Part shown: in pieces, positions 46,348 to 55,555 of the stretch
How positions within the stretch are numbered: position 1 is the stretch's first letter
How the letters are laid out: the number at the start of each line of letters is the position of its first letter
Origin: an uncultured Sphingomonadaceae bacterium
Lineage (GTDB): Bacteria > Pseudomonadota > Alphaproteobacteria > Sphingomonadales > Sphingomonadaceae
DNA: 64,000 nucleotides
NCBI GenBank assembly: GCA_947501325.1
Contig: CANMVC010000001.1
Coordinates: 434,001-498,000 of the forward strand
Direction: 5' to 3'
The notes under the pieces: generated by a model
Databases searched by the model: none
Told to the model about the DNA's origin: nothing
What the model saw: only the letters and a program-made list of their open reading frames with translations
Position numbers and translations under genes: made by a program

Positions 46348-47376
46348 TCACGGCAGCAGCAAGCTGGAATCCCCATAGCTGTAAAACCGGTATCCCCCGG
46401 CAATGGCGTGCGCGTAGGCCGCCTGCATCGTCTCTAGCCCCATCAGCGCGCTGACCAGCATGAACAGGGTAGATTTGGGCAGATGAAAATTCGTCATCAA
46501 CCCGTCTATCGCCCGGAACTGATAGCCAGGGGTAATGAATATATCCGTGTCGCCTTCAAATGGCTGGATGATACCATCGGCCCCTGTCGCACTTTCCAGC
46601 AGGCGCAGGCTGGTTGTTCCGACTGCAATCACGCGCCCGCCTTTTTCGCGCGCTTCATTGAGTCGATCGGCTGTCGCGGGCTCGATTCTACCCCATTCGC
46701 TGTGCATTTGATGGTCATCGGTTTCATCCACCTTCACCGGCAGAAACGTGCCAGCGCCGACATGTAGGGTCAGGGTTTCACGCCCGATCCCAGCATCATC
46801 AACCGCCGCTATTAACCTGTCGGTAAAGTGCAGCGCAGCCGTGGGCGCAGCTACCGCACCTTTTTCGCGGGCAAACATCGTCTGATAATCCTCGGCATCA
46901 CGCTCATCTATGTCCCGTTTGCTCGCGATATAAGGCGGCAGCGGCATGGTGCCTGCCCTTGCGAGCAGGACTTCAACCGGTTCTTCGCCAAGAAAGTGGA
47001 GAAGAAAGCTCCCGTCAGCATATTTCTCTTCAGCCCGCGCAAAGACATCTTGGCCAAAATCGACAACATCTTCAATTTTCAGTCGTTTGGCGTTGCGAAT
47101 AAACGCCTGCCAGCGCCTGAGATCAACCCGTTTATGAAGGGTCGCGCCAATTTTCGCTTCGCCCCGGCTACCTTCAAGCTGGGCAGGAATGACTTTTGTA
47201 TCGTTGAAAACCAATATGTCATTCTGGGATAAGAGCTGCGGCAAATTGCTTACCACATGATCAGATAACTGTTCTGATCCCGAGACGCTCAGCAATCGCG
47301 CGCTGTCTCTTGGAACCGCGGGCCTTAAAGCGATATTGTCTTGCGGCAGCGCAAAATCAAAGAGATCGACGCGCAC
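46348..47376 (-). CDS. queA: S-adenosylmethionine:tRNA ribosyltransferase-isomerase
   Basis: 342 aa. [19 protein letters not shown] at the N-terminus, [20 protein letters not shown] and [13 protein letters not shown] are diagnostic. It makes epoxyqueuosine from preQ1 in tRNA. The cyclophilin gene ends 9 bases upstream of its start region, on the same strand. Confidence 0.96.
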   Translation of the reverse strand: MRVDLFDFALPQDNIALRPAVPRDSARLLSVSGSEQLSDHVVSNLPQLLSQNDILVFNDTKVIPAQLEGSRGEAKIGATLHKRVDLRRWQAFIRNAKRLKIEDVVDFGQDVFARAEEKYADGSFLLHFLGEEPVEVLLARAGTMPLPPYIASKRDIDERDAEDYQTMFAREKGAVAAPTAALHFTDRLIAAVDDAGIGRETLTLHVGAGTFLPVKVDETDDHQMHSEWGRIEPATADRLNEAREKGGRVIAVGTTSLRLLESATGADGIIQPFEGDTDIFITPGYQFRAIDGLMTNFHLPKSTLFMLVSALMGLETMQAAYAHAIAGGYRFYSYGDSSLLLP

Positions 47377-47385
47377 GGAAGAAAC

Positions 47386-48039
47386 CTATGGTTCAATCGG
47401 TGCGTTCAGATCGTCGACTGAAATTTCTTTTTCCGGTATCGGTGAAAATGCGCCCGCTGCTGGCGGGGCTTTGCCATCGGCTGCGATGGATGCTTGCAAA
47501 ATGCGACTTGGATTCGCAGGCGGCTCGCCCCGATTAATCTTATCCACATATTGCATGCCCCCGGTCACGCGACCGAAAACCGTATATTTCTTATCAAGTG
47601 CAAATCGCGGATAAAATACGATGAAAAACTGGCTATTTGCGCTGTCTTCCCCTTCTGCACGCGCCATCGAGACCACGCCCCGCAAATGTGGAAACGCATG
47701 GAACTCGGCTGTCAGGTCGGGAAGCTCGGAACCGCCCGTGCCGGTGCCGGTCGGATCACCAGTCTGCGCCATAAAGCCTTCAATGACTCTGTGGAAAATT
47801 ATACCGTCATAAAACCCTTGGCGCGTGAGCGTCTTAATGCGCTCTACGTGATTGGGCGCCATGTCCGGATAAAGCTGTATCGTCACTCGACCGCCAGTGG
47901 AAAGATCGAGGTGCAAAATATTCTCTTCAGCAGGAACAGAGGCCGGAGCCGGTGCAGGCGGAGCGGTCTCTTCCTGCGCCATCGCGCCGCTGCTCATCAT
48001 TGCGAAAGCAAAGAAGGAAACAATAAATTTGCTTAGCAT
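47386..48039 (-). CDS. Cyclophilin-type peptidylprolyl isomerase, exported
   Basis: 217 aa. Signal peptide (MLSKFIVSFFAFAMMSSGAMA), a Pro/Ala-rich linker, then a cyclophilin domain with FHRVIEGFMAQTGDPTGTGTGG and NSQFFIVF. Speeds proline isomerisation of periplasmic proteins. Sits just before queA in the transcription direction. Confidence 0.92.
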   Translation of the reverse strand: MLSKFIVSFFAFAMMSSGAMAQEETAPPAPAPASVPAEENILHLDLSTGGRVTIQLYPDMAPNHVERIKTLTRQGFYDGIIFHRVIEGFMAQTGDPTGTGTGGSELPDLTAEFHAFPHLRGVVSMARAEGEDSANSQFFIVFYPRFALDKKYTVFGRVTGGMQYVDKINRGEPPANPSRILQASIAADGKAPPAAGAFSPIPEKEISVDDLNAPIEP

Positions 48040-48159
48040 ATATAACTCTCACCTGTTCGTTGGTCATCACCACGTATCGTTTTGATCCCGTGATCTCAAT
48101 ATTGCTGCCTATTGGACGAGATATGCTTTCGCCGCAATGAACTGCTTGTTAAAACCTGA

Positions 48160-48663
48160 TCACTGCTCGCCCTTCAGACCAATTTCCGAAACGCGGGCCA
48201 CGACTTCATCGCAGACTTTGGGCGATACAAATTTATGTATCTCACCTCCATAAAGCGCTATTTCCTTAACCAGACGGGACGCGATTGGTTGCAGGGATAC
48301 ATCAGCCATCAGGAACACTGTTTCAATCTGATCATTTAACTGCTGATTCATGCCCGCCATCTGATATTCATATTCGAAATCTGCCACGGCGCGCAATCCA
48401 CGAACGATAACGCTAGCGCCCTGTTTTTGAGCAAATTTCATCAGCAATGCATTAAACGCAACGACTTCAACTGCATCACCCATGTCTGCGGTCTCGCGGC
48501 GAACCATTTCCAGTCGCTCTTCCAACGAGAACATTGGCGATTTCGATGGATTGGTGGTCACGCCGATCACCAGCTTATCCACCAGCCGCGTGCCTCGCTC
48601 AATAATATCCATATGGCCCAAGGTTACCGGATCAAATGTCCCGGGATAAACACCAACTCTCAT
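48160..48663 (-). CDS. coaD: Phosphopantetheine adenylyltransferase
   Basis: 167 aa. VYPGTFDPVTLGHMDII contains the TxGH nucleotidyltransferase motif, and VIVRGLRAVADFEYE is characteristic of CoaD. It makes dephospho-CoA. GGAG precedes the ATG. ispA lies upstream by 35 bases on the same strand. Confidence 0.96.
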   Translation of the reverse strand: MRVGVYPGTFDPVTLGHMDIIERGTRLVDKLVIGVTTNPSKSPMFSLEERLEMVRRETADMGDAVEVVAFNALLMKFAQKQGASVIVRGLRAVADFEYEYQMAGMNQQLNDQIETVFLMADVSLQPIASRLVKEIALYGGEIHKFVSPKVCDEVVARVSEIGLKGEQ

Positions 48664-48698
48664 AAATTCTCCCCCATGGGTTTGCGCTCAGCCAATGA

Positions 48699-49601
48699 CT
48701 AGCGGTCGCGCTGAACCGTAAATTCGGCAATGGCGCGAAGCAGATCAGCTTCCTCGCCATAGCCGTTCAAATGTGACTTGGCTTGATTGACCAGCATTTG
48801 GGCCTGTTCCCTGGCGCGGTCCAATCCCATCAAGCTTAGGAAGGTCTGCTTACCAGCCTCTTCATCTTTGTGTAGCGCTTTTCCAGCGAGTTTTTCGTCA
48901 CCTTCCACGTCCAGAATATCATCAGCAATCTGAAAGGCGAGACCCAGATCGTGGGCATACCCGCGCAAGCCTGTTCGACCTTCCACAGGTACGCGACCCA
49001 ATATTGCGCCAATCTCCACACACGCACTAATCAAAGCTCCGGTTTTAAGCTGTTGCAAGCGCGTCACTGTCGGCAAATCAAATGTCGTTGTTTCAGCGAC
49101 AAGGTCCATCATCTGTCCGCCGGCCATGCCCGAAGGCCCGGCCGCCTTGGCCAAACAGGCCACCATTTCGGCGCGCACAAACGGGTCTATATGGGTGTTC
49201 TCATCAGCCAGCAATTCAAATGCCAGAGCATGAAGCGCGTCACCAGCCAAAACCGCTTGTGCTTCACCAAAGGCCTTGTGCGCCGTCGGCTTTCCGCGCC
49301 GAACATCGTCATCATCCATGCATGGCAGGTCATCATGGATCAGCGAATAGACATGCAGGGCCTCCAGCGCTGTGGCAGCCCGCAAGGCGCAATTCTCGTC
49401 GACATTAAAAAGGCGGGAGGTCGCCATGACCAACAAAGGTCGCAGCCTTTTGCCGCCGCCAATCGCGGCGTGACGCATGGTTTCAAACAACTGCGCGCGC
49501 GCATCGTTCGGAACAGTCAGCATCAAATCAAATTGCTTATCAACCGCACCAGCAACCCGAGTCATTTCCTGATGCAGGTCCATATTATTATTGGCAGGCA
49601 T
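48699..49601 (-). CDS. ispA: Polyprenyl (farnesyl) diphosphate synthase
   Basis: 300 aa. The first Asp-rich motif is HDDLPCMDDDDVRRG and the second ADDILDVEGD, as in bacterial farnesyl diphosphate synthase. Produces FPP for quinone, carotenoid and cell-wall lipid synthesis. The xseB stop lies 2 bases before its ATG, the common xseB-ispA order. Confidence 0.95.
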   Translation of the reverse strand: MPANNNMDLHQEMTRVAGAVDKQFDLMLTVPNDARAQLFETMRHAAIGGGKRLRPLLVMATSRLFNVDENCALRAATALEALHVYSLIHDDLPCMDDDDVRRGKPTAHKAFGEAQAVLAGDALHALAFELLADENTHIDPFVRAEMVACLAKAAGPSGMAGGQMMDLVAETTTFDLPTVTRLQQLKTGALISACVEIGAILGRVPVEGRTGLRGYAHDLGLAFQIADDILDVEGDEKLAGKALHKDEEAGKQTFLSLMGLDRAREQAQMLVNQAKSHLNGYGEEADLLRAIAEFTVQRDR

Positions 49602-49603
49602 TG

Positions 49604-49864
49604 TCAGTCCGCGTCAAAGGCGGTGACGCCTTGAGCTTTACCGTCGCGGTCGAGTGTAATTTTCTCAATTTTTGCCTGCGCGTCTTCCAGGCGCTTTTGA
49701 CATAGCCCACGGAGCTTTTCACCTTGCTCGTAAAGCGCGATGGATTGATCCAGCGGAACATCGCCGCTTTCCAACTTCCGGACAATCTCTTCCAAACGCT
49801 TCAGCGCATCTTCAAAGTTTAAATTGGCGGTATCTTCTGACATATCTGGGGCAGTTTCACTCAT
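49604..49864 (-). CDS. xseB: Exodeoxyribonuclease VII small subunit
   Basis: 86 aa. NFEDALKRLEEIVRKLESGD and LDQSIALYEQGEKL are the XseB helical motifs. ATG at 49864 chosen for the TGGA six bases upstream; an ATG two codons earlier and a TTG at 49900 are possible. The large subunit XseA is not in the window. Confidence 0.93.
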   Translation of the reverse strand: MSETAPDMSEDTANLNFEDALKRLEEIVRKLESGDVPLDQSIALYEQGEKLRGLCQKRLEDAQAKIEKITLDRDGKAQGVTAFDAD

Positions 49865-50000
49865 GTCCATTCCAATGACGCTGCTTTGGGTTTCGGTCAA
49901 GGCCTCGAAAGCGCAATTTGATCAGTTTCGCTATCTTGGTACCGATCTGGCTATTTGCCAGCATCGCGGTTAGGATCGACATAGATAAGGGAGGCATATC

Positions 50001-50660
50001 ATGTTCATAGGGCATTTTGCGCCAGCAATGGTCGCAGCAACTCATCCCAAGGCACCTGGTCTCGGCACATTATTTGTCGCAGGGCAACTGGTCGACTTCG
50101 GGTTTTTCGGATTTGCCCTTTTCGGCATTGAGAATTTTCGGATCACACCGGGAATGACGGTTATGAACCCGCTTGATCTATATGACATGCCCTATACGCA
50201 CAGCTTGCTCGGCAGCGGCGCCTGGGCGTTGGGTTTTGCCTTGTTAATCTGGCTGATGACCCGCAACAAGACTGGCGCAATGATTGGCGCCGCCGTTGTC
50301 ATGTCCCACTGGCTGCTTGACCTTCTCGTCCACGCACCAGATTTAACGCTAGCAGGGTCACCGCCGGATCTGGGCTTTGGGCTATGGAATTACCCCGCCA
50401 TCGCGATGCCACTAGAGCTGCTGCTCACTTTCGGAGCCCTCGCTTTTTTCGTATTTCGCACACGATCGAAAACACCGCGCTCCAAACTGGCATTAGTCCT
50501 TCTGGTCATATTGCTGCTCGCCTTTCAAGCCTCTAACTGGTTTGGTCCCGAGCCGGAGGCAGCAGATGCAGCGATGATGATAACCGCATTGATTGCCTTC
50601 ACATTGGCCGCATTGGCCGCCGCGTTTGTCGGCAGGACGCGAACTTTAAAACATGCCTGA
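50001..50660 (+). CDS. Multi-pass membrane protein (DUF457-like)
   Basis: 219 aa with about five membrane helices. MSHWLLDLLVHAPDLTL has the His/Asp pattern of membrane metal-dependent hydrolases of the DUF457/YdjM type, but an N-terminal His (GHFAPAMV) is the only other candidate ligand. GGGAGG precedes the ATG. Overlaps or nearly touches the DUF2177 gene, with which it forms an operon. Function unknown. Confidence 0.75.
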   Translation: MFIGHFAPAMVAATHPKAPGLGTLFVAGQLVDFGFFGFALFGIENFRITPGMTVMNPLDLYDMPYTHSLLGSGAWALGFALLIWLMTRNKTGAMIGAAVVMSHWLLDLLVHAPDLTLAGSPPDLGFGLWNYPAIAMPLELLLTFGALAFFVFRTRSKTPRSKLALVLLVILLLAFQASNWFGPEPEAADAAMMITALIAFTLAALAAAFVGRTRTLKHA

Positions 50661-50688
50661 AAAGCAGGACATCAAGACTGGAGCCACT

Positions 50689-51096
50689 ATGACCCAATTT
50701 GTCATCGCCTATATTATAGCCGCCATCATTTTCGGCATTCTCGATTTTTTATGGCTCAGCAATATGGCCAATAGTCTTTACCGGCCGGTGATCGGTGAAA
50801 TCATGGCGGACGAGTTTCGAAAATTACCGGCGCTGGCTTTCTACTTGATATATCTGTTCGGGATCATCTGGTTTGGTGTCAAACCAGCGCTCGCGAGCGG
50901 CCAATGGACGACCGCGTTGTTGAATGGCGCTCTATTTGGCGGGATTGCTTATGCAACCTATGACCTCACCAGTCAGGCGGTTCTAAAAGTCTGGTCGACC
51001 AAAATCACTCTCTACGACATTGCATGGGGCACGTTCGCGACCGGCGTCACCGCCGCATTAACAGCCTATTTGGTGCTGAGGTTTGTAAAGGCATAG
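50689..51096 (+). CDS. DUF2177 family membrane protein
   Basis: 135 aa from the ATG with GGAG six bases upstream; an ATG at 50653 overlapping the preceding gene is less likely. Four membrane helices, with DFLWLSNMANSLYRPVIG and GIAYATYDLTSQAVLK, the typical DUF2177 motifs. No known activity. Second gene of a two-gene membrane-protein operon. Confidence 0.85.
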   Translation: MTQFVIAYIIAAIIFGILDFLWLSNMANSLYRPVIGEIMADEFRKLPALAFYLIYLFGIIWFGVKPALASGQWTTALLNGALFGGIAYATYDLTSQAVLKVWSTKITLYDIAWGTFATGVTAALTAYLVLRFVKA

Positions 51097-51138
51097 GGTG
51101 AGAGACTGATGACGCCTGATCGGCTTTCGGATCGGGCT

Positions 51139-51510
51139 TTATTTCTCCGTCGTCCCTTCACCCGAATCATAATTGATCTGCAAATTGAGCAATATCGCTT
51201 TAACGGGCGGGAGAAGAACCAAGCAAACAACCGAGCAGAGCATTATGCCAGCCAGAAACCATAATATCTTGGCAAAAATAGAATCCACTGATTGAACAAG
51301 CACCAGCGTTATCGGCGCGAATACAATCATCGTAAAAAACCCGACAAAGAAGGCCGGGCCATCGGCGGTATCAGCAACGGTCAGGTCTTGGCGACAATTC
51401 GGGCAATTATCGTGGAATTTCAAATAGCCCCTGAAAAGCTTGCCCTGTCCGCACCCTCCGCATTTGAGATTCATGCCGGATTTTATCAATGCGATCACTT
51501 CGTCATCCAT
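51139..51510 (-). CDS. DUF983 family zinc-ribbon membrane protein
   Basis: 123 aa. The N-terminal zinc ribbon LKCGGCGQGKLFRGYLKFHDNCPNC and two membrane helices are the DUF983 layout. Function not established; sometimes found near cytochrome oxidase genes, which are not seen here. Confidence 0.87.
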   Translation of the reverse strand: MDDEVIALIKSGMNLKCGGCGQGKLFRGYLKFHDNCPNCRQDLTVADTADGPAFFVGFFTMIVFAPITLVLVQSVDSIFAKILWFLAGIMLCSVVCLVLLPPVKAILLNLQINYDSGEGTTEK

Positions 51511-51735
51511 GGTCTAATCCTAAATTTCCGCCCGGGCTGTTTGGCTTGATTGGTGCATCGCAGACGATAGACAAGCGGCAAATTGGCTCGACCGGAGGGG
51601 GCGTTAGGCCGAGCCATTCACCGCAACCACGAAAGTTGCTGCGAAAGTCGAGGTAATGACGGACACATATGGTCACTGCCGTTCATCGATCGACCGATAG
51701 AGGCTTTTGCTAATTGAATAAATGGACTTTATGGA

Positions 51736-51756
51736 AAATTATTATTGACATAATTT
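51736..51756. promoter_or_regulatory. AT-rich inverted repeat upstream of the LysR gene
   Basis: AAATTAT and ATAATTT, perfect 7-bp arms around the spacer TATTGAC, 24 bases before the LysR start. The spacer supplies TTGACA, which could be a -35 element. It may be an autoregulatory site; no matched -10 was found. Confidence 0.3.
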
Positions 51757-51780
51757 CACTAATAAGACCAGTTATCGGCC

Positions 51781-52683
51781 ATGCATCCCATCAGCGAAAT
51801 GTCGGTTTTCACGGAAGTCGTCCAGGCAGGAAGTTTCGTCAGTGCGGGGCGCAAGCTCGGACTTACCCCATCGGGGGTGAGCAAGAAGATCACTCGTTTT
51901 GAGGACCGTCTCGGTGTCCGGTTATTCAATCGGACCACCCGAACCTTGTCGCTGACGGAAGCTGGGCAGGCTTTATTTGAGCGATGCGAAAATATTCTGG
52001 TCGCTATAGAGGAAGCCGAAGATACGGCGCGTAATTTGAGCAGCGTCCCCAAAGGCATTTTACGTATCGCCGCTTCTGACGCGCTTGCGCTGCAAGTCCT
52101 TGTTCCATTTCTCAAAATATTCTCGCAGGATTATCCGGAAGTTTCGGTTTTGTTGTTGCAAGGCGATGGTGGAATCAATCTGCTGGATGAGCGAGTTGAT
52201 ATTGCCTTGCTATTTGATCGACCGGCGGAAACCTCTTTCATTGCCCGCAAGCTTGTTGATGATCCGTGGATAATATGCGCATCGCCAGCATATCTGAAAC
52301 AGCGTGGCACACCTACAAAACCTGCAGACCTTCTCAACCATAATTGTCTGACGATCCATGCCAGAGGTCAAACCAACGACCAATGGGCATTTGGCAGCGG
52401 TGATGAAGCAGAAACAGTGCGCGTGAACAGCGTTTTCTCCGGCATTGGCCTGACCGTCAAGGCGGCTGCGCTGCATGATATGGGTATCGCCCGTCTTGCG
52501 CGCTTTCTGGTTTCCTCCGAAATAGCCTCGGGAAAGCTAGAACCGATCCTTTCGGACAGCGTCAAAGATGATGATCGGGCGATTTATGCCGTTTACCCCA
52601 ATCGCCAGCATTTGCCGTTCAAAACACGCGTGTTTGTTGATGCGCTGAATCAATATATCAACGGGGCATTATCCTTACCGTAG
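51781..52683 (+). CDS. LysR family transcriptional regulator
   Basis: 300 aa. Winged helix at 1-60 (FTEVVQAGSFVSAGRKLGLTPSGVSKKITRFEDRLG), then a periplasmic-binding-protein-like effector domain. The target could be the MDR reductase gene 400 bases downstream, but no direct evidence links them. An internal ATG at 51799 is a possible start. Confidence 0.92.
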   Translation: MHPISEMSVFTEVVQAGSFVSAGRKLGLTPSGVSKKITRFEDRLGVRLFNRTTRTLSLTEAGQALFERCENILVAIEEAEDTARNLSSVPKGILRIAASDALALQVLVPFLKIFSQDYPEVSVLLLQGDGGINLLDERVDIALLFDRPAETSFIARKLVDDPWIICASPAYLKQRGTPTKPADLLNHNCLTIHARGQTNDQWAFGSGDEAETVRVNSVFSGIGLTVKAAALHDMGIARLARFLVSSEIASGKLEPILSDSVKDDDRAIYAVYPNRQHLPFKTRVFVDALNQYINGALSLP

Positions 52684-52689
52684 CGACCA

Positions 52690-52869
52690 TTATTGCTTCG
52701 TACTTTTGCCAATATTCCGCATTCTCTCGGGCAATGCCGATAATATCTGGCGCTTGCGTTCGGGTCGAGCGGAAGCCCATTCCCCGATTTCAGACAGGGT
52801 CCGCCCACATCCGACACAAAGACCGGTCGGGCGATCAATCGCGCAAATATTTTTGCAGGGGGATTCCAT
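52690..52869 (-). CDS. DUF1289 family small protein
   Basis: 59 aa. [29 protein letters not shown] is the DUF1289 four-cysteine motif (CxxxC and CxxC), probably a small metal-binding protein. The ATG at 52869 is used; the longer frame starts at a TTG. Ends 6 bases from the end of the convergent LysR gene. Confidence 0.8.
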   Translation of the reverse strand: MESPCKNICAIDRPTGLCVGCGRTLSEIGEWASARPERKRQILSALPERMRNIGKSTKQ

Positions 52870-53087
52870 AAGGTCTTCATCAGCACATAGATTAGGAGCG
52901 GGCAAGTCTAATCGTTTTCAAAGACCACACCGACTAGACACGGCGTTTTGCTGGCTTAGCTAGTCAAACTGCTACTTGCGACTAGAGTGCATATTCATGA
53001 TGATCTTGGCTCGTCAACACCTAAACCGGGAGTTCGGTCATCGCTATCCAGAACCGCAGAGTTTTTATCAAACAACGACCAAATGGC

Positions 53088-54047
53088 ATGCCGACCCTTG
53101 ATGACTTCGGTATTGAGAACGTCAGCATTGACGATATTCCAGCCGGTCATTTTGTCGCAAAAGTCGATACGCTTTCCATGGATGCCTGGATAAGAACGAC
53201 GTTGAATGACGAAGGGATGCACAAGACCGGCGATATCGGCACCACCATCCGCGCCTTGGGCGTGGGTCAGGTGATAGAAACCAAAAGCGACAATCTGGCC
53301 GTTGGTGATTGGGTCTATGGCCTGATGTCCGCGCAAACCCATGCCCTCTTGCCGGAAGGTGCAGCCACCAAAGTGGAGCCGGAGGATGGCATTGCCCCAT
53401 CGGCTTTTGCGGGACAGTTGGGCATTACCACTGGCCTGACCGCATGGGTCGGGTTGATAGCCGTCGGGGAAGTGCAAGAGCGTGACGCCGTTGTCGTCTC
53501 TGGCGCGGCAGGCGCTGTCGGATCGGTTGTCGTCCAGTTGGCCAAAGCGCGCGGAGCTTATGTGATTGGCATCGCCGGTGGTGCGGAAAAATGCATTTAT
53601 CTAACGGAAAAGCTGGGCGCAGATGTGGCGATTGACTATAAAAATTCCGACGTTGCGGAAGAATTGGCAAAGGCTGCCCCAGATGGCGTGAACGTCTTTT
53701 TTGACAATGTTGGTGGTGAAATTCTCGACAATGTGCTCGATAATCTGGCTCCATCCGGAGCGCGCGTTGTCATCTGCGGTGCCATTTCGCAATATCAACA
53801 TCTGGAAGATGTTCGCGGACCAAAATTATATCTGCGATTGGCGGAACGCAATGCATCCATGCGGGGCTTTGTTGTCAGTCATTATGATTCCAAATATCCA
53901 GAGGCCATTGCGGAAATTTCCCAATTGATGCGGTCGGGCAAACTTGTTCTTCCCGAACATGTTGTCGAGGGCATTGACCGCTTTCCCGAGGCGCTGTTCA
54001 TGCTGTTCAATGGCAAGCATCTCGGAAACCTGGTGGTCAAACCCTGA
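53088..54047 (+). CDS. NADP-dependent MDR reductase (CurA/leukotriene-dehydrogenase-like), start uncertain
   Basis: 319 aa from the first ATG. The Rossmann half has VVVSGAAGAVGSVVVQLAKARG and the C-terminus FPEALFMLFNGKHLGNLVVKP is typical of zinc-free double-bond reductases. The sequence in frame upstream of the ATG, QNRRVFIKQRPNG, matches the conserved N-terminus of this family, yet from there back to the stop at 53022 no ATG, GTG or TTG occurs. Either translation starts at a rare codon (ATC at 53040 follows GGAG by 7 bases) or the protein lacks its first strand. Confidence 0.82.
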   Translation: MPTLDDFGIENVSIDDIPAGHFVAKVDTLSMDAWIRTTLNDEGMHKTGDIGTTIRALGVGQVIETKSDNLAVGDWVYGLMSAQTHALLPEGAATKVEPEDGIAPSAFAGQLGITTGLTAWVGLIAVGEVQERDAVVVSGAAGAVGSVVVQLAKARGAYVIGIAGGAEKCIYLTEKLGADVAIDYKNSDVAEELAKAAPDGVNVFFDNVGGEILDNVLDNLAPSGARVVICGAISQYQHLEDVRGPKLYLRLAERNASMRGFVVSHYDSKYPEAIAEISQLMRSGKLVLPEHVVEGIDRFPEALFMLFNGKHLGNLVVKP

Positions 54048-54062
54048 CTTTACGGAGATGAA

Positions 54063-54662
54063 CTAGGAAGACAGTTGCTCATCAATTTGACCCAGACGCT
54101 CCTTGCCAAAGTACATTTCCCCATCGACAAACATGGTGGGAATCCCGAAAGCGCCGCGCGCGACGGCTTTTTCGACATTGTCCATCAATTCCTGTTTGAC
54201 GGCGGGGTCCTGCGTTTTTGCAAATAACGCCTCCGCATCAAATCCGCCATCGGCAATAATTTTACCGAGCACTTCAGTATCCGTTACGTCGAACTGTTCT
54301 TCCCATATTGCAGGCAGCAATGTTTCGATAAATGTCGCGCGCTTTTCAGGTTCAAGCGCGACAAGCATCCGCTGCAAACTGATCGTATTGAATGGAAAAT
54401 GCGGGTTCATCTGAAATTTGCTGAGGCCATGTTTGGCGATGAAGCGATTCATCTCGAGCATCGCATAAGCATTTTTGCCCTTCACTTCCGCGTCGCGGAT
54501 AAAAGGCGGCGCATTGCCGGTCAGCTTGTGCATTCCGCCAAGAAATGCCGGTATCACTTCAATTTTTGCACCATGTTTTTCCGCCAATGCCTTGAGCGGC
54601 TGCCAGATCAGATATGCATTGGGGCTTACAAAATCGAATATAAGTTCAATCGTCTTGGACAT
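54063..54662 (-). CDS. 2-hydroxychromene-2-carboxylate isomerase / DsbA-family protein
   Basis: 199 aa. LIFDFVSPNAYLIW is the kappa-GST/DsbA-like entry motif (Ser as the glutathione activator), and AFGIPTMFVDGEMYFGKERL is the cis-Pro region. Used in naphthalene-type breakdown for the isomerisation step, but no naphthalene genes lie here, so another thiol-dependent isomerase is possible. Same direction as the SDR gene 43 bases upstream. Confidence 0.85.
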   Translation of the reverse strand: MSKTIELIFDFVSPNAYLIWQPLKALAEKHGAKIEVIPAFLGGMHKLTGNAPPFIRDAEVKGKNAYAMLEMNRFIAKHGLSKFQMNPHFPFNTISLQRMLVALEPEKRATFIETLLPAIWEEQFDVTDTEVLGKIIADGGFDAEALFAKTQDPAVKQELMDNVEKAVARGAFGIPTMFVDGEMYFGKERLGQIDEQLSS

Positions 54663-54705
54663 CTAGAATTCCTTTAATTTCTAACCCTGCACGAAAACAG
54701 GGCTA

Positions 54706-55428
54706 TCACCATTTTTCAGCCCACGGCCGGACATCCAGTTCAAACGTCCAGGCGTTGCACGGTTGCTCGTGCAGCATCACATAATTTTGCGCCAGATCAT
54801 CGGGATTGACGACGCCGTCATTGGCCTTGCGTTCCTCATAGTCTGGCAGCATTCCCTTGATCCAATCGGTATCGACCGCTGCATCAATCACCACATGAGC
54901 CACATGAATATTTTTTGGACCCATTTCGCGGGCAAGGCTTTGCACCATATTGCGGAGAGCGCCCTTGGCGCTGGCAAAGGCGCCAAAGCCTGCGGCGCCA
55001 CGCATGCTGGCCGTCGCGCCGGTAAAGATAATCGAGCCATGGCCGCGTTTGGTCATGAAGCGCGCGGCCTCCCGGCCGGTCAGAAACCCGGCGAAGGTAG
55101 CCATTTCCCAAATTTTCAGAAACTTTTGGGCGCTGGTATCGAGGATTGTCATCGGCACATTGGCACCGACGTTAAAGACCACGCAATCGAGCGGTCCAAT
55201 ATTGGCTTCGATATCCGCGAACAGAGCCTCGATCTGGTCTTCCTTGCGCGCATCACAGGAAAATCCATGCGCCTTCTTGCCCGCGCTGCGCAGTTCTTCA
55301 ACCAGCGCTTCCAGCTTCTCTCCGCCACGGCGTGCCCCGCAAACGACATAGCCCTTGTCCGAAAAAGCGCGCATGATCGCACTGCCAATCGCGTCGCCAG
55401 CTCCGATGACCAAAACCACTTTGTCCAA
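54706..55428 (-). CDS. SDR family oxidoreductase with Phe in place of the catalytic Tyr
   Basis: 240 aa from TTG, preceded by GGAG. VLVIGAGDAIGSAIMRAF binds the nucleotide, FNVGANVPM is the NNAG-like motif and the active-site Ser is in TGATASMRGA. The YxxxK motif reads FASAK, so the Tyr is Phe while Lys is kept. I recall this substitution in a common SDR subfamily, so it is probably not a recent loss. Redox activity should be tested before assumed. Confidence 0.85.
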   Translation of the reverse strand: MDKVVLVIGAGDAIGSAIMRAFSDKGYVVCGARRGGEKLEALVEELRSAGKKAHGFSCDARKEDQIEALFADIEANIGPLDCVVFNVGANVPMTILDTSAQKFLKIWEMATFAGFLTGREAARFMTKRGHGSIIFTGATASMRGAAGFGAFASAKGALRNMVQSLAREMGPKNIHVAHVVIDAAVDTDWIKGMLPDYEERKANDGVVNPDDLAQNYVMLHEQPCNAWTFELDVRPWAEKW

Positions 55429-55555
55429 AACTTACTCCAGCCATCAGTTATATCAGTTTCATTATGAAACCATGTTACGCCATAAAATGCAATGGGTTCT
55501 GCAAAACTGATAATTCACACTAGGCGGAATCGGGAGGGCTCGTTAAAGGGTCTTC

